The notes beneath the pieces were generated by a model. That model ran no database searches. It saw only the letters and a program-made list of their open reading frames with translations, and was not told the origin of the DNA. From FEN-1297 sp963834015 (GTDB lineage Bacteria > Bacteroidota > Ignavibacteria > Ignavibacteriales > Ignavibacteriaceae), in contig CAWIAG010000004.1 of assembly GCA_963834015.1 (NCBI GenBank), positions 248,001 through 312,000 on the forward strand: 64,000 bases of DNA. Direction: 5' to 3'. Of this stretch, positions 1 to 8,652 are shown piece after piece (positions within the stretch are counted from its first letter, which is position 1; every line of letters starts with the position of its first letter). Position numbers and translations under genes: made by a program.

Positions 1-1
1 G

Positions 2-1111
2 GTTATTTTCCAATTTGCTGTAGGTATTGCTTTAATGGTTTGTACGATTACCGTTCGTCAGCAAATGAGTTTTATCAATAATACAAACCTCGGTTTTAAT
101 AAAGCTAATGTTGTTATAATTTCTAATCAGAATAATCCTCTGGGGAACCATTTGGATGCATTTAAAGAAAAATTAAAATCATATTCTCAGGTCATTGATG
201 CATCTGTAACCACCGGTGTCCCTCCAAATTCGGGATTCGGCGATTATTATAAAATTTCCGGAAAAGGCGATGAACAATTTTCTTTTATTTCATACATGAC
301 TGATGAAGATTTCCTTAATACATTAAATATCAAACTTGTTCAGGGCCGTGGTTTTTTAAGAGATCATCCTATTGATGCACAAAGTGTAATATTAAATGAA
401 ACGGCAGTAAAGCAATTTAATATAAAAGATCCTTTGGGTAAAATAATCAACTACCCCAGCAAGGGTAATTATACAATTATTGGGATAATTAAAGATTTTA
501 ATTTTTTAGATCTTCATCAGCCTATCTTGCCATTTGCACTATTTAGCCAATCATCCGGGTCTTATCAAATACCAAATTCTTATATTATTGTTCGTTTAAA
601 GAATGACCATCTTGCCAAAAGCATTTCATTGTTGGAATCCACATGGAAATCTTTCGTTGATAAAACACCGTTTAAGTATAGTTTCCTAAATGAAAATCTC
701 GAACAGCAGTATACATCGGAACTAAAACTTGGAAAAATATTTTTCATATTTTCAATATTGGCAATTTTTATTGCCTGCATTGGGTTATTAGGGCTGGCTT
801 TTTATTCTGTTGAACAACGAACTAAAGAAATCGGGATTAGAAAAGTTTTAGGTTCATCCATAACCGGGATTGTAGTGTTACTTACCAGGGAGTTTACTAA
901 GTGGTTAATAATTGCAAATATCATTGCGTGGCCTGTTTCATATTATCTAATGAATAAATGGCTGGATGGTTTTGCGTATAAGATGAATATGAGTATCGGA
1001 ATATTCTTATCGGCAGGGTTAATTTCACTCTTTATTGCATCCCTTACAGTAAGTTATCAGGCAGTAAAGGCAGCTGCCGCAAACCCGGTAAAATCATTAA
1101 AGTATGAATGA
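2..1111 (+). CDS. MacB/FtsX-type ABC transporter permease, C-terminal part (cut by window start)
   Basis: The open frame runs in from the left edge (VIFQFAVGIALM precedes the first internal Met at base 35), so this is the C-terminal ~369 residues of a longer permease. It contains one transmembrane segment, a periplasmic MacB_PCD-like domain (FLNTLNIKLVQGRGF, NETAVKQFNIKDPLGK, IIGIIKDFNF) and a C-terminal three-helix FtsX domain with the motif KEIGIRKVLGSS, ending ANPVKSLKYE. This family works with a separate MacB-type ATPase in lipoprotein or efflux mechanotransmission. No ATPase is present in the window. The C-terminus is clearly similar to that of the next gene, consistent with tandem duplication. 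The family call is firm; the substrate is unknown. Confidence 0.93.
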   Translation, partial: VIFQFAVGIALMVCTITVRQQMSFINNTNLGFNKANVVIISNQNNPLGNHLDAFKEKLKSYSQVIDASVTTGVPPNSGFGDYYKISGKGDEQFSFISYMTDEDFLNTLNIKLVQGRGFLRDHPIDAQSVILNETAVKQFNIKDPLGKIINYPSKGNYTIIGIIKDFNFLDLHQPILPFALFSQSSGSYQIPNSYIIVRLKNDHLAKSISLLESTWKSFVDKTPFKYSFLNENLEQQYTSELKLGKIFFIFSILAIFIACIGLLGLAFYSVEQRTKEIGIRKVLGSSITGIVVLLTREFTKWLIIANIIAWPVSYYLMNKWLDGFAYKMNMSIGIFLSAGLISLFIASLTVSYQAVKAAAANPVKSLKYE

Positions 1112-1201
1112 GCAGGGTGCAAAGCGCGCAGCACAATGAAGAAATATAGAGGCGGAGAAAGCAGACCGGAAACCGGATGAAATGAACAGAGCGCATTAGT
1201 A

Positions 1202-1286
1202 GAACGCTATGCGCTTAACGTAACGCGCAATTGTATCACGCTATGCGCTTAGCGCTTTGCACCATGCAAAAATTATAAAGGAGGAA
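1202..1286 (+). repeat. Intergenic repeat unit between permeases 1 and 2
   Basis: The spacer holds two copies of CGCTATGCGCTTA (near 1205 and 1239) joined by a GCGCAATTGTA stretch and followed by GCGCTTTGCACCATGC, then the AAAGGAGG ribosome site of the next gene. Almost the same ~85-base block occurs before the third permease, and degenerate versions occur before the fourth and fifth. GCGCTTAGCGC is a near palindrome, so the RNA could form small hairpins. The function is unknown: REP-like element, processing site or duplication scar. Confidence 0.8.
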
Positions 1287-1289
1287 ACA

Positions 1290-3653
1290 ATGTTAAAAAA
1301 TTATTTGATAATCGCCATCCGCAATTTTAGGAAGCAGAAAGTTTTATCGCTCATTAATATCGTCGGACTCTCAATCGGGTTGACGGCCGTTCTTCTTATC
1401 GCCCTTAACATAAAATTCGAGCATAGTTTTAACTCCTTCAATGAGAATGAGAGCCGAATTTTTCGAGTTGGACTTACATTAAAGGCAGAAGGAAAAGTTT
1501 TAGGAAATTCTCCGGAGTTTGTCGATGCCCTTGGACCTGCAATGTTGAAAGATATGCCTGAGGTTGAGAATTATGTAAGGATTGCAACATTGCGAACAAT
1601 GTACTTCACGTACGGCAATAAATCTTTCAAAATAGAAAATGTCACTTATGCAGATTCCAGCCTTTTCAACATCTTCTCATTTAATTTGATAACCGGTAGC
1701 AAGAGTAAGGCTCTGATCGATCCGTACTCTATCGTGCTTACACATAATACTGCAACAAAGATTTTTGGAAAAGAGAATCCGGTTGGAAAAGCTGTGCTGA
1801 TCGGGAATGTATCATACTTGATTTCGGGAGTTGTGGACGATCCACCGTCAAATTCGGATATAAAATTTAACTCTTTAATTTCCTTCTCAACGCTTTACAA
1901 CAGACCTGACGTTTTCCTTGGATGGAATGGCGGTAACCAATATATAACTTATGTTCTTCTCAAAAAGAATGTTTCTGAACAGCAGGTGAATAGGAAATTT
2001 CCTGACTTTCTGTGGTCATACATGAACAAAGAACTCTCAGTTAGTGGATGGAAGCTGGAGGCAGGCTTACAGTCATTGAAAGCTATTCACCTTTACTACA
2101 ATGACGATTCCGTCGGGATCCTGGAAAATTTAAATACATTCTCAGTGATCGCAATGTTCATTCTTCTAATTGCCTGTGCGAACTTTGTGAACTTATCTAC
2201 TGCCCATGCAACCGGCAGGATGCAGGAAGTTGGGATGAGAAAAATACTTGGCGCGCAAAGGAAGTCGTTGGTAAAACAGTTCCTCGCCGAATCACTTCTG
2301 ATATGTATGTTTACCTTGCTTCTTGCATTGATGTTGGTCGAACTGCTGATGCCATGGTATAACACATTCATCGGCAAGCATCTTGTGCTTTCGAAACTTG
2401 TAGACGGGCAGTTCATGTTGTTTCTTATATCTATCTTGATACTTACCGGATTGATGGCAGGCCTGTACCCGGCGTTCTATTTATCTTCCTTTCGACCAGT
2501 TAATACCTTGAAAGGAAGTATGACAAGGGTGAGTCAAAGGCTTCTTTTAAGAAAGGCATTGGTAATATTTCAATTTGCTATCTCCATTGTGCTGATTGTT
2601 TCAACTTTCGTGATAAACGATCAGCTTCGGTTCATAAGGTCTAAGAATCTCGGCTTTAACAAAAAAAATATAGTTGTGATTCCGCTTGTCAACAACAATA
2701 TAAAAGATATGATTGGATCTATCAAGACCGAGTTAAAAAGGATACCAAATGTAACAGGAGTAGCTGCATCTTCTAATGTTCCATTGGACGGATTTAATAG
2801 AAACGGTTATTTTCCGCAAGGATACAATTCAGCGGTTATAATAAATGTCGTTGATGGCGATGACGATTTTCTTAATACCTTTGGTATTGAACTTGCCAGG
2901 GGAAGGAATTTCGGTATCCAAACACCGTCGGATAAAAAAGCATACATAATTAATGAAGCGTTATCTGATCATCTTGGATGGACCGATCCTATCGGTAAAG
3001 AAATAACCAGAAACGGGAAACATACTGTAATAGGTGAAGTTAAAAACTTTAATTACTCTTCGCTCTATTATCCGATTGAACCGTTAATAATTACAAACAG
3101 CCCGGAGAGTGGCAGCTTCGAGTGTGTTTCCGTCAAGTTCGGGTCGGGAGATTTATCGGGGATGATGGCTTCGATCGGGAAGGTATGGAAAGAGTTTGCC
3201 CCGATGGTACCGTTCGAATACCGTTTTCTTGACCAGGAATTTGACAACGTTTATAAAGCAGATATTTTTTTTCATAAAGAGTTCATTGTGTTCTGTTGGC
3301 TTGCGATATTTGTGGCACTGCTCGGTCTTCTTGGATTGGTTTCCTACTCAATTGACCTGCGAAAAAAGGAGATCGGAATAAGAAAAGTCCTGGGCTCGTC
3401 TTTAGTAGGAATACTATCTCTGCTTTCAAGGGAATATTTAATATGGGTCATAGCAGCAAACTTTATTGGGTGGCCTGTGGGTTACTTTGTTATGCACAGG
3501 TGGCTCGACAGCTTTGCGTACAAAACAAGCATAAACCTCTGGGAGTTTATAGCATCTGCAGCTATTGTCGTAATTATAGCTTTAGTTACCATCAATTTAC
3601 AAGCAGTAAAAGCAGCAACAGCGAACCCGGTAAAATCTTTAAAGTATGAATGA
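1290..3653 (+). CDS. MacB/FtsX-type ABC transporter permease
   Basis: This is a 787-residue inner-membrane permease with the double-FtsX layout common in Bacteroidota-like genomes: TM helix at about residues 15-40, periplasmic MacB_PCD domain to ~270, FtsX helices at ~275-415 (GRMQEVGMRKILGAQ), a second TM near 425, a second periplasmic domain, and a final FtsX domain (KEIGIRKVLGSS) ending ANPVKSLKYE. I place the start at ATG 1290 because a strong AAAGGAGG lies 5-7 bases upstream and the protein then begins MLKNYLIIAIRNFRKQK, as in its paralogues. An in-frame TTG at 1257 would add 11 residues from the repeat element. The likely role is energy-coupled transport or mechanotransmission with an ATPase encoded elsewhere. 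The substrate cannot be read from sequence. Confidence 0.93.
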   Translation: MLKNYLIIAIRNFRKQKVLSLINIVGLSIGLTAVLLIALNIKFEHSFNSFNENESRIFRVGLTLKAEGKVLGNSPEFVDALGPAMLKDMPEVENYVRIATLRTMYFTYGNKSFKIENVTYADSSLFNIFSFNLITGSKSKALIDPYSIVLTHNTATKIFGKENPVGKAVLIGNVSYLISGVVDDPPSNSDIKFNSLISFSTLYNRPDVFLGWNGGNQYITYVLLKKNVSEQQVNRKFPDFLWSYMNKELSVSGWKLEAGLQSLKAIHLYYNDDSVGILENLNTFSVIAMFILLIACANFVNLSTAHATGRMQEVGMRKILGAQRKSLVKQFLAESLLICMFTLLLALMLVELLMPWYNTFIGKHLVLSKLVDGQFMLFLISILILTGLMAGLYPAFYLSSFRPVNTLKGSMTRVSQRLLLRKALVIFQFAISIVLIVSTFVINDQLRFIRSKNLGFNKKNIVVIPLVNNNIKDMIGSIKTELKRIPNVTGVAASSNVPLDGFNRNGYFPQGYNSAVIINVVDGDDDFLNTFGIELARGRNFGIQTPSDKKAYIINEALSDHLGWTDPIGKEITRNGKHTVIGEVKNFNYSSLYYPIEPLIITNSPESGSFECVSVKFGSGDLSGMMASIGKVWKEFAPMVPFEYRFLDQEFDNVYKADIFFHKEFIVFCWLAIFVALLGLLGLVSYSIDLRKKEIGIRKVLGSSLVGILSLLSREYLIWVIAANFIGWPVGYFVMHRWLDSFAYKTSINLWEFIASAAIVVIIALVTINLQAVKAATANPVKSLKYE

Positions 3654-3679
3654 GCATGGCGCAAAGCTCAATATTAGAA

Positions 3680-3762
3680 CGCTATGCGCTTAGCGCTCTG
3701 CGCAACGCGCAATTGTAAAACGCTATGCGCCTAGCGCTTTGCTCCATGCAAAAATTATTAAG
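3680..3762 (+). repeat. Intergenic repeat unit between permeases 2 and 3
   Basis: This is a near-identical copy of the block at 1202-1286, with CGCTATGCGCTTAGCGC, CGCAATTGTA, a second CGCTATGCGCCTAGCGC and CTCCATGCAAAAATTAT in the same order. It differs mainly by an extra GCGCTCTGC-like segment. It ends at the AAGGATG ribosome site of the next permease. Confidence 0.8.
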
Positions 3763-3769
3763 GATGTAA

Positions 3770-6139
3770 ATGATTAAATATTATTTTAAAATAGCTCTCA
3801 GGAACCTACGGAAAAACAAAGTTTACTCTGTAATTAATATTTTGGGATTAGCTGTTGGAATAGCTTCGTTTATTCTTATTGCATTATATATTCGATATGA
3901 ATATAACTTCGATAAATTTAATGTTAATTATGATAGAATATTCCGGGTTGAGCAGAAGGTAAAATATGCCGACGGCTACCGCAACAGGAATCAAACGCAG
4001 GCCCCTTTGGCCGATATTTTGGCAGCAGGCTTCCCTGAAATTGAAAAATCTGTAAAGATTAAACCTGTTTGGGGCGAGTTTTTATCTTCAGCTAAAAAAT
4101 TAACTTTCTACGAGGAACAAGGCTATTATTCGGGTAATACTTTTTTTGATATTTTCACATACGATTTTATTTCCGGTTCCCCCAAAACAGCCTTAACAGA
4201 TCCATGTTCTATAGTACTAACTAAAGAGTTAGCTCAAAAGTATTTTCCGGGAGAAAATCCGCTGGGTAAAACCATTCGTGCCCAAAATAAACTTGATTAT
4301 AAAATTACAGCTGTTATAAAAGATTTTCCCGGAAATTCTCATCTAAAGCTGTCTTATCTAGTTTCATTTTCAACTATCGAAAAAACCCAGGACTATAATT
4401 TCCCTACTGAATGGGGGGATGATGGTATATCTACGTATGTTCTGCTTAAATCAAAAGGACAGTATAAAACAGCAGGCGATAAAATTTATAACCTGCTTGA
4501 TAAATACATTCCTCAAAATAACAGGAAATTAGTCTTAAGACCGCTTTCTCAAGTGCATTTACATCCGGATGATGATACGAATTTAAGTGTGATCATTTTT
4601 CTTTATGGAATTATCGGATTATTTGCCTTGTGCATTGCCTCCGTTAATTCAATTAATTTAACCACAGCTTATGCTACTAACAGAGCTAAGGAAATCGGGA
4701 TTCGTAAAGTCGTCGGCGCAAACCGGATGAAACTTATAAAACATCTCCTGTGTGAGTCGGTAATAATTACATTTATCTCTCTTCTTCTTGCTTTTTCATT
4801 AGCAGAAGTTTTTCTTCCGGAATTTAATAAAGTGGTTGACAGGCAATTGGAAATATCTATTTTAAGCAATTGGGTCTTTACTCTGGGAATGGCGGCAGTC
4901 GCATTAACTGTTGGCCTGTTTTCAGGCAGCTACCCTGCTTTTTTACTTTCGTCTTTCGCTCCCGGCGTCCTGTTGAGCAAAAATATTTCCGGCAAAAATC
5001 TTTTTCAAAAAATAGGGATGAAAAAAATATTGGTCTTTGTTCAATTCCTGCTTTCAATAGCTTTGATGATATCAACGCTGATAGTCTATAAGCAATTGGA
5101 ATATATGAACACAAAGGACCTTGGTTTCAAAAGGGAAAATATTTTATGGGCGGAGCATATTAAATCTGATAATAAAAATTTCAACTCCCCGGATGCCCTG
5201 AAACAGGCTCTTCTCCAGAACCCGAATATTCTTAGTGTAACTATATCTAAAAATATCCCCTTCCACGGTTATTGGGATAGAACTGTTAACTGGGAAGGTA
5301 GCGGAACGGATGAAAAAATTAATCTGTTGTATAACGCTGTTGATCCTGATTTTATTAAAACCTATGGTATGAAGATTATCGACGGCAGGAATTTTAATAA
5401 AACTATTTCAAGTGATAAGAATGCATGCCTGGTTAACGAGACTGCTGCCGGGCAGTTCGGATGGAAAAATCCGGTAGGAAAAAAATTATGGGATAATAAA
5501 TATCATATAATAGGAGTAGTCAAAGATTTTCATCAAATTTCAATATATTTCCCGATCAGGCCGTTTTTCGTGATTTTAAATGATAACAACTTTGAAGATG
5601 AAAATATTTTTTCAATTAAAGTCGCCTCCGAACATGACCCTGAAATTAAGCAATTTGTAATGGATAAATTTGAAGCATTTTTCCCGGGGCAGTTATTTAA
5701 TTTTAAATTTCTTGATAAAGATTTTGATAGTGAAACAGTTAGAATTGTCAGCGGGGTAAGCAGGTCTTTCGGCATTTTTACGGCTATTACAATTATATTA
5801 GCTTTGGTGGGATTATTCGGGACTATCTCATTTATAACAAAATTAAAAACAAAAGAAGTCGGCATTCGTAAAGTTCTGGGAGCTTCCTTACCGAAATTAT
5901 TGCTTGTACTTAGCCGGGATATGATAAAAGTAATGGCTTACGCAAATCTTTTTGCATGGATAATTGCATTCTTATTAATGAATTTCATTTTAAATCAATT
6001 TGCATATAGAACGGATATTTCAATTTGGATATTCCTTTCGGTTGGCATTATCTCATTCGCAGCTTCAATGTTAATAGTAATTGCACAGGTATATAATACT
6101 GCAGCAAAAAATCCTGTAAATTCTTTGAGGTATGAATGA
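3770..6139 (+). CDS. MacB/FtsX-type ABC transporter permease
   Basis: A 789-residue paralogue of the flanking genes. It starts MIKYYFKIALRNLRKNK, followed by a TM helix, a first MacB_PCD-like periplasmic domain (PGENPLGKTIRAQ), FtsX helices around residues 280-420 (KEIGIRKVVGANR), a second periplasmic domain (VNETAAGQFGWKNPVGKK, IIGVVKDFHQ) and a terminal FtsX domain (KEVGIRKVLGAS), ending NPVNSLRYE. ATG 3770 is preceded by AAGGA at good spacing. It is more divergent from permease 2 than permease 1 is, so the array is not one recent burst. No ATP-binding motif is present, so a partner ATPase is needed. Confidence 0.93.
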   Translation: MIKYYFKIALRNLRKNKVYSVINILGLAVGIASFILIALYIRYEYNFDKFNVNYDRIFRVEQKVKYADGYRNRNQTQAPLADILAAGFPEIEKSVKIKPVWGEFLSSAKKLTFYEEQGYYSGNTFFDIFTYDFISGSPKTALTDPCSIVLTKELAQKYFPGENPLGKTIRAQNKLDYKITAVIKDFPGNSHLKLSYLVSFSTIEKTQDYNFPTEWGDDGISTYVLLKSKGQYKTAGDKIYNLLDKYIPQNNRKLVLRPLSQVHLHPDDDTNLSVIIFLYGIIGLFALCIASVNSINLTTAYATNRAKEIGIRKVVGANRMKLIKHLLCESVIITFISLLLAFSLAEVFLPEFNKVVDRQLEISILSNWVFTLGMAAVALTVGLFSGSYPAFLLSSFAPGVLLSKNISGKNLFQKIGMKKILVFVQFLLSIALMISTLIVYKQLEYMNTKDLGFKRENILWAEHIKSDNKNFNSPDALKQALLQNPNILSVTISKNIPFHGYWDRTVNWEGSGTDEKINLLYNAVDPDFIKTYGMKIIDGRNFNKTISSDKNACLVNETAAGQFGWKNPVGKKLWDNKYHIIGVVKDFHQISIYFPIRPFFVILNDNNFEDENIFSIKVASEHDPEIKQFVMDKFEAFFPGQLFNFKFLDKDFDSETVRIVSGVSRSFGIFTAITIILALVGLFGTISFITKLKTKEVGIRKVLGASLPKLLLVLSRDMIKVMAYANLFAWIIAFLLMNFILNQFAYRTDISIWIFLSVGIISFAASMLIVIAQVYNTAAKNPVNSLRYE

Positions 6140-6142
6140 ACA

Positions 6143-6184
6143 TTGCGCTAAGTGCAATTGTAGAACGCAATGCGCTTAGCGCAA
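6143..6184 (+). repeat. Inverted repeat hairpin in permease 3-4 spacer
   Basis: A perfect 10-base inverted repeat, TTGCGCTAAG at 6143-6152 and CTTAGCGCAA at 6175-6184, encloses 22 bases. It lies in the same GCGCTTAGCGC-rich repeat family as the other spacers and is followed by CGCCCAATTG and CGCTCTGCGCTA. It has no U-run, so it is not a typical intrinsic terminator. A REP-like or processing role is possible. Confidence 0.75.
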
Positions 6185-6237
6185 CGCCCAATTGAAGAAC
6201 GCTCTGCGCTACACAAATAATTATAAAGGAGGAAGTA

Positions 6238-8574
6238 ATGTTAAAAAGCTATCTGAAAACTGCCCTAAAAAGTTTGATTAGGCATAAAACCTTTTCAATT
6301 ATAAATATTCTGGGCTTTGCTTTTAGTATATCAATCTGTATCGTGATTATTCTGTATCTAATAAAGGAATACAGCTTTGACAGGTATAATGCAAATGCTG
6401 ATTATATATATAGATTGGTCGATAGTGAAAATAATTCAAGCGGCATTGATTATCGGCTTAAAAAGATACTTGTAAATAATTACCCTGAAATAATAAATGG
6501 ATGCTTTACTCAGAGTGCCGAAATTAAAATAGAACTCAGTTACAAACACAATGGTTATAGTATAAATAATATTTTATCTGCTGATAAAGATTATTTCAAA
6601 GTATTTACGGTTTCGTTTTTATCGGGAGATAAATCTAATCCATTACCGGATAAAAATTCTGCAGTGCTAACGGAAAGCTCGGCGCGCAGAATATTTGGTA
6701 ATGAAAATCCTATTGGGAAAGAGATATTATTATTTAATACACTTCCTTTGATTGTAACGGGTGTAATTCGTGATTTCCCGGATAATTCGAGTATATCTGC
6801 TAATATTATTGTTAACGCCGATAACGATTCATTTAAATTCAACTTTTACTGTGCAAATAGCAAGGACTCCAGTTCTTATAGGTATCCATTTAACATATAC
6901 TTGCTTTTTAAAGAAAATACAAACATTAAGCAAACCGTAAATATTATTAACAGTAATGCCCAATTAATGAATCCATACGTACAAAAAATCAATTTGTTGC
7001 CGTTAAAAAATATTTATTTATTTGACAATACAACCGGAAGCAGCAATTTGAAGGGAAATCCTTCATTATTAAAGATTTTAGCAAGCATAGCTTTAATAAT
7101 CCTAATTCTTGCAGTAATGAACTATATTAGTCTTACCGTCGCTCAGCGAAACAGAAGAAATAAAGATACCGGAATAAGAAAGACAATAGGGGCGGGCAGA
7201 AAGGAAATAATATTCGGCTTTTTAACCGAATCTATGTTAGTAACATTAATTGCATTAGTAATTGCATTGCTAATAATTGAATTGTCATTGCCATATTTTA
7301 GCGGAATTTTAAATAGTAATTTAAGTATTCTTTCCTTTGCGGAATTCCCGGAAAATTTAATATTAATTATATCAATTATCTCAATTGGGATACTTTCAGG
7401 AATAGGCCCGGCTTTAATACTTTCATCTTTCAATCCTGTAAGAATTATTAGCGGCAATACTGTAATTTCAAGCAGAAAAAGTTATCTGAGAAATATATTA
7501 ACGGTTTTCCAATTCACAGTTTCAATATCGCTGATATTCTGTATTCTAATAATAGAAAAACAGATAAATTACGTTAAACATAGTGATCTGGGTTTTGCCA
7601 AGGAACAATTGCTGCGCCTTGACACTGCAGTGCCCTCAGCTACTTCTGCAGTGGTCAGCGAGTTGAAACAGTACTCACATATTCAAGATGTAACAGTTTC
7701 CTTCGGAGTCCCGGGCGAGGTAAACATGACTATGGGTACCGCAATGCAAGGTAAAAATCAGTCGGTCCAATGTATAGGCGCTGATAGTACATTTCTTCGC
7801 ACTTTTAAAATAAAATTATTATTGGGCAGAGAATTACTTCCCGGCGATTTCGGTAAAGTATGTATGATAAACGAAACTGCTTATAAGTATTTCGGCTGGA
7901 AAGATTTGATAAATAAAAAATATAATAATGGAAGAGAAGGAGGATTTGAAATAATAGGTGTTGTTAAAGATTTTCATTTCTCTTCTTTTCATAAAGCTAT
8001 TGAACCTGCATGCATTATGTTTTGCTCAAATTGGATGCCTAACGTAATCAGCATTAGAATAAAAACAGGCGCAATACAGGAAACTATGAATTATATAAAT
8101 AGGACCTGGAAAAAAATTGTACCTGATTATCCGATAAAATTTCAGTTTTATGATGATTTTTTTAATGCAATGTATATGAAAGAAGAGAAATTTGCCAGAG
8201 CAATCGGGCTGTTTGCAGTATTAGCAATCAGTATTTCCTGCATGGGAATTTTAGGTCTGGTAATATTTGCTTCCGAACGCCGTTCAAAAGAGATAGGCAT
8301 CCGAAAAGTTCATGGCGCAAAAGTTAGCGAACTGATGTTTATGCTAAACAAAGATTTCCTCAAATGGGTTATTCTTGCTTCTGTTATTGCTTTGCCGGTT
8401 GGCTGGTATGCTATGAATAAATGGCTCCAGGATTTTGCATACAAAACCGAGATAAACTGGTGGGTTTTTGTATTAGCCGGGCTGGCTGCCTTGTTTATTG
8501 CTATATTAACTATAAGCTGGTATACCTGGCGGGCTGTGAATAAAAACCCTGTAGAAATACTAAGATATGAATAA
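6238..8574 (+). CDS. MacB/FtsX-type ABC transporter permease
   Basis: A 778-residue paralogue with the same double-FtsX design: N-terminal MLKSYLKTALKSLIRHK and TM, a periplasmic domain (GNENPIGKEILL), FtsX helices near residues 280-410 with a diverged motif (DTGIRKTIGAGR), a second periplasmic domain (MINETAYKYFGWKD, IIGVVKDFHF), and a final FtsX domain (KEIGIRKVHGAK) ending NPVEILRYE. Its start is set by AAAGGAGG just upstream of ATG 6238. The HGAK and KTIGAG variants of the FtsX signature suggest it may not be equivalent to its neighbours. The substrate and partner are unknown. Confidence 0.93.
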   Translation: MLKSYLKTALKSLIRHKTFSIINILGFAFSISICIVIILYLIKEYSFDRYNANADYIYRLVDSENNSSGIDYRLKKILVNNYPEIINGCFTQSAEIKIELSYKHNGYSINNILSADKDYFKVFTVSFLSGDKSNPLPDKNSAVLTESSARRIFGNENPIGKEILLFNTLPLIVTGVIRDFPDNSSISANIIVNADNDSFKFNFYCANSKDSSSYRYPFNIYLLFKENTNIKQTVNIINSNAQLMNPYVQKINLLPLKNIYLFDNTTGSSNLKGNPSLLKILASIALIILILAVMNYISLTVAQRNRRNKDTGIRKTIGAGRKEIIFGFLTESMLVTLIALVIALLIIELSLPYFSGILNSNLSILSFAEFPENLILIISIISIGILSGIGPALILSSFNPVRIISGNTVISSRKSYLRNILTVFQFTVSISLIFCILIIEKQINYVKHSDLGFAKEQLLRLDTAVPSATSAVVSELKQYSHIQDVTVSFGVPGEVNMTMGTAMQGKNQSVQCIGADSTFLRTFKIKLLLGRELLPGDFGKVCMINETAYKYFGWKDLINKKYNNGREGGFEIIGVVKDFHFSSFHKAIEPACIMFCSNWMPNVISIRIKTGAIQETMNYINRTWKKIVPDYPIKFQFYDDFFNAMYMKEEKFARAIGLFAVLAISISCMGILGLVIFASERRSKEIGIRKVHGAKVSELMFMLNKDFLKWVILASVIALPVGWYAMNKWLQDFAYKTEINWWVFVLAGLAALFIAILTISWYTWRAVNKNPVEILRYE

Positions 8575-8601
8575 GCAAAGATTTAAGCGCAAAGCACTAT
8601 C

Positions 8602-8645
8602 GTAAAACGCTATGCACTTAGCGCTACCCAAATAATTATAAAGGA
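8602..8645 (+). repeat. Degenerate intergenic repeat unit between permeases 4 and 5
   Basis: A single remaining core, CGCTATGCACTTAGCGCTA (8608 onward), sits in the spacer before the fifth permease, followed by AATAATTATAAAGGAGG as in the previous spacer. The reduced copy suggests decay of the repeat toward the end of the array. Confidence 0.65.
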
Positions 8646-8652
8646 GGAAATT

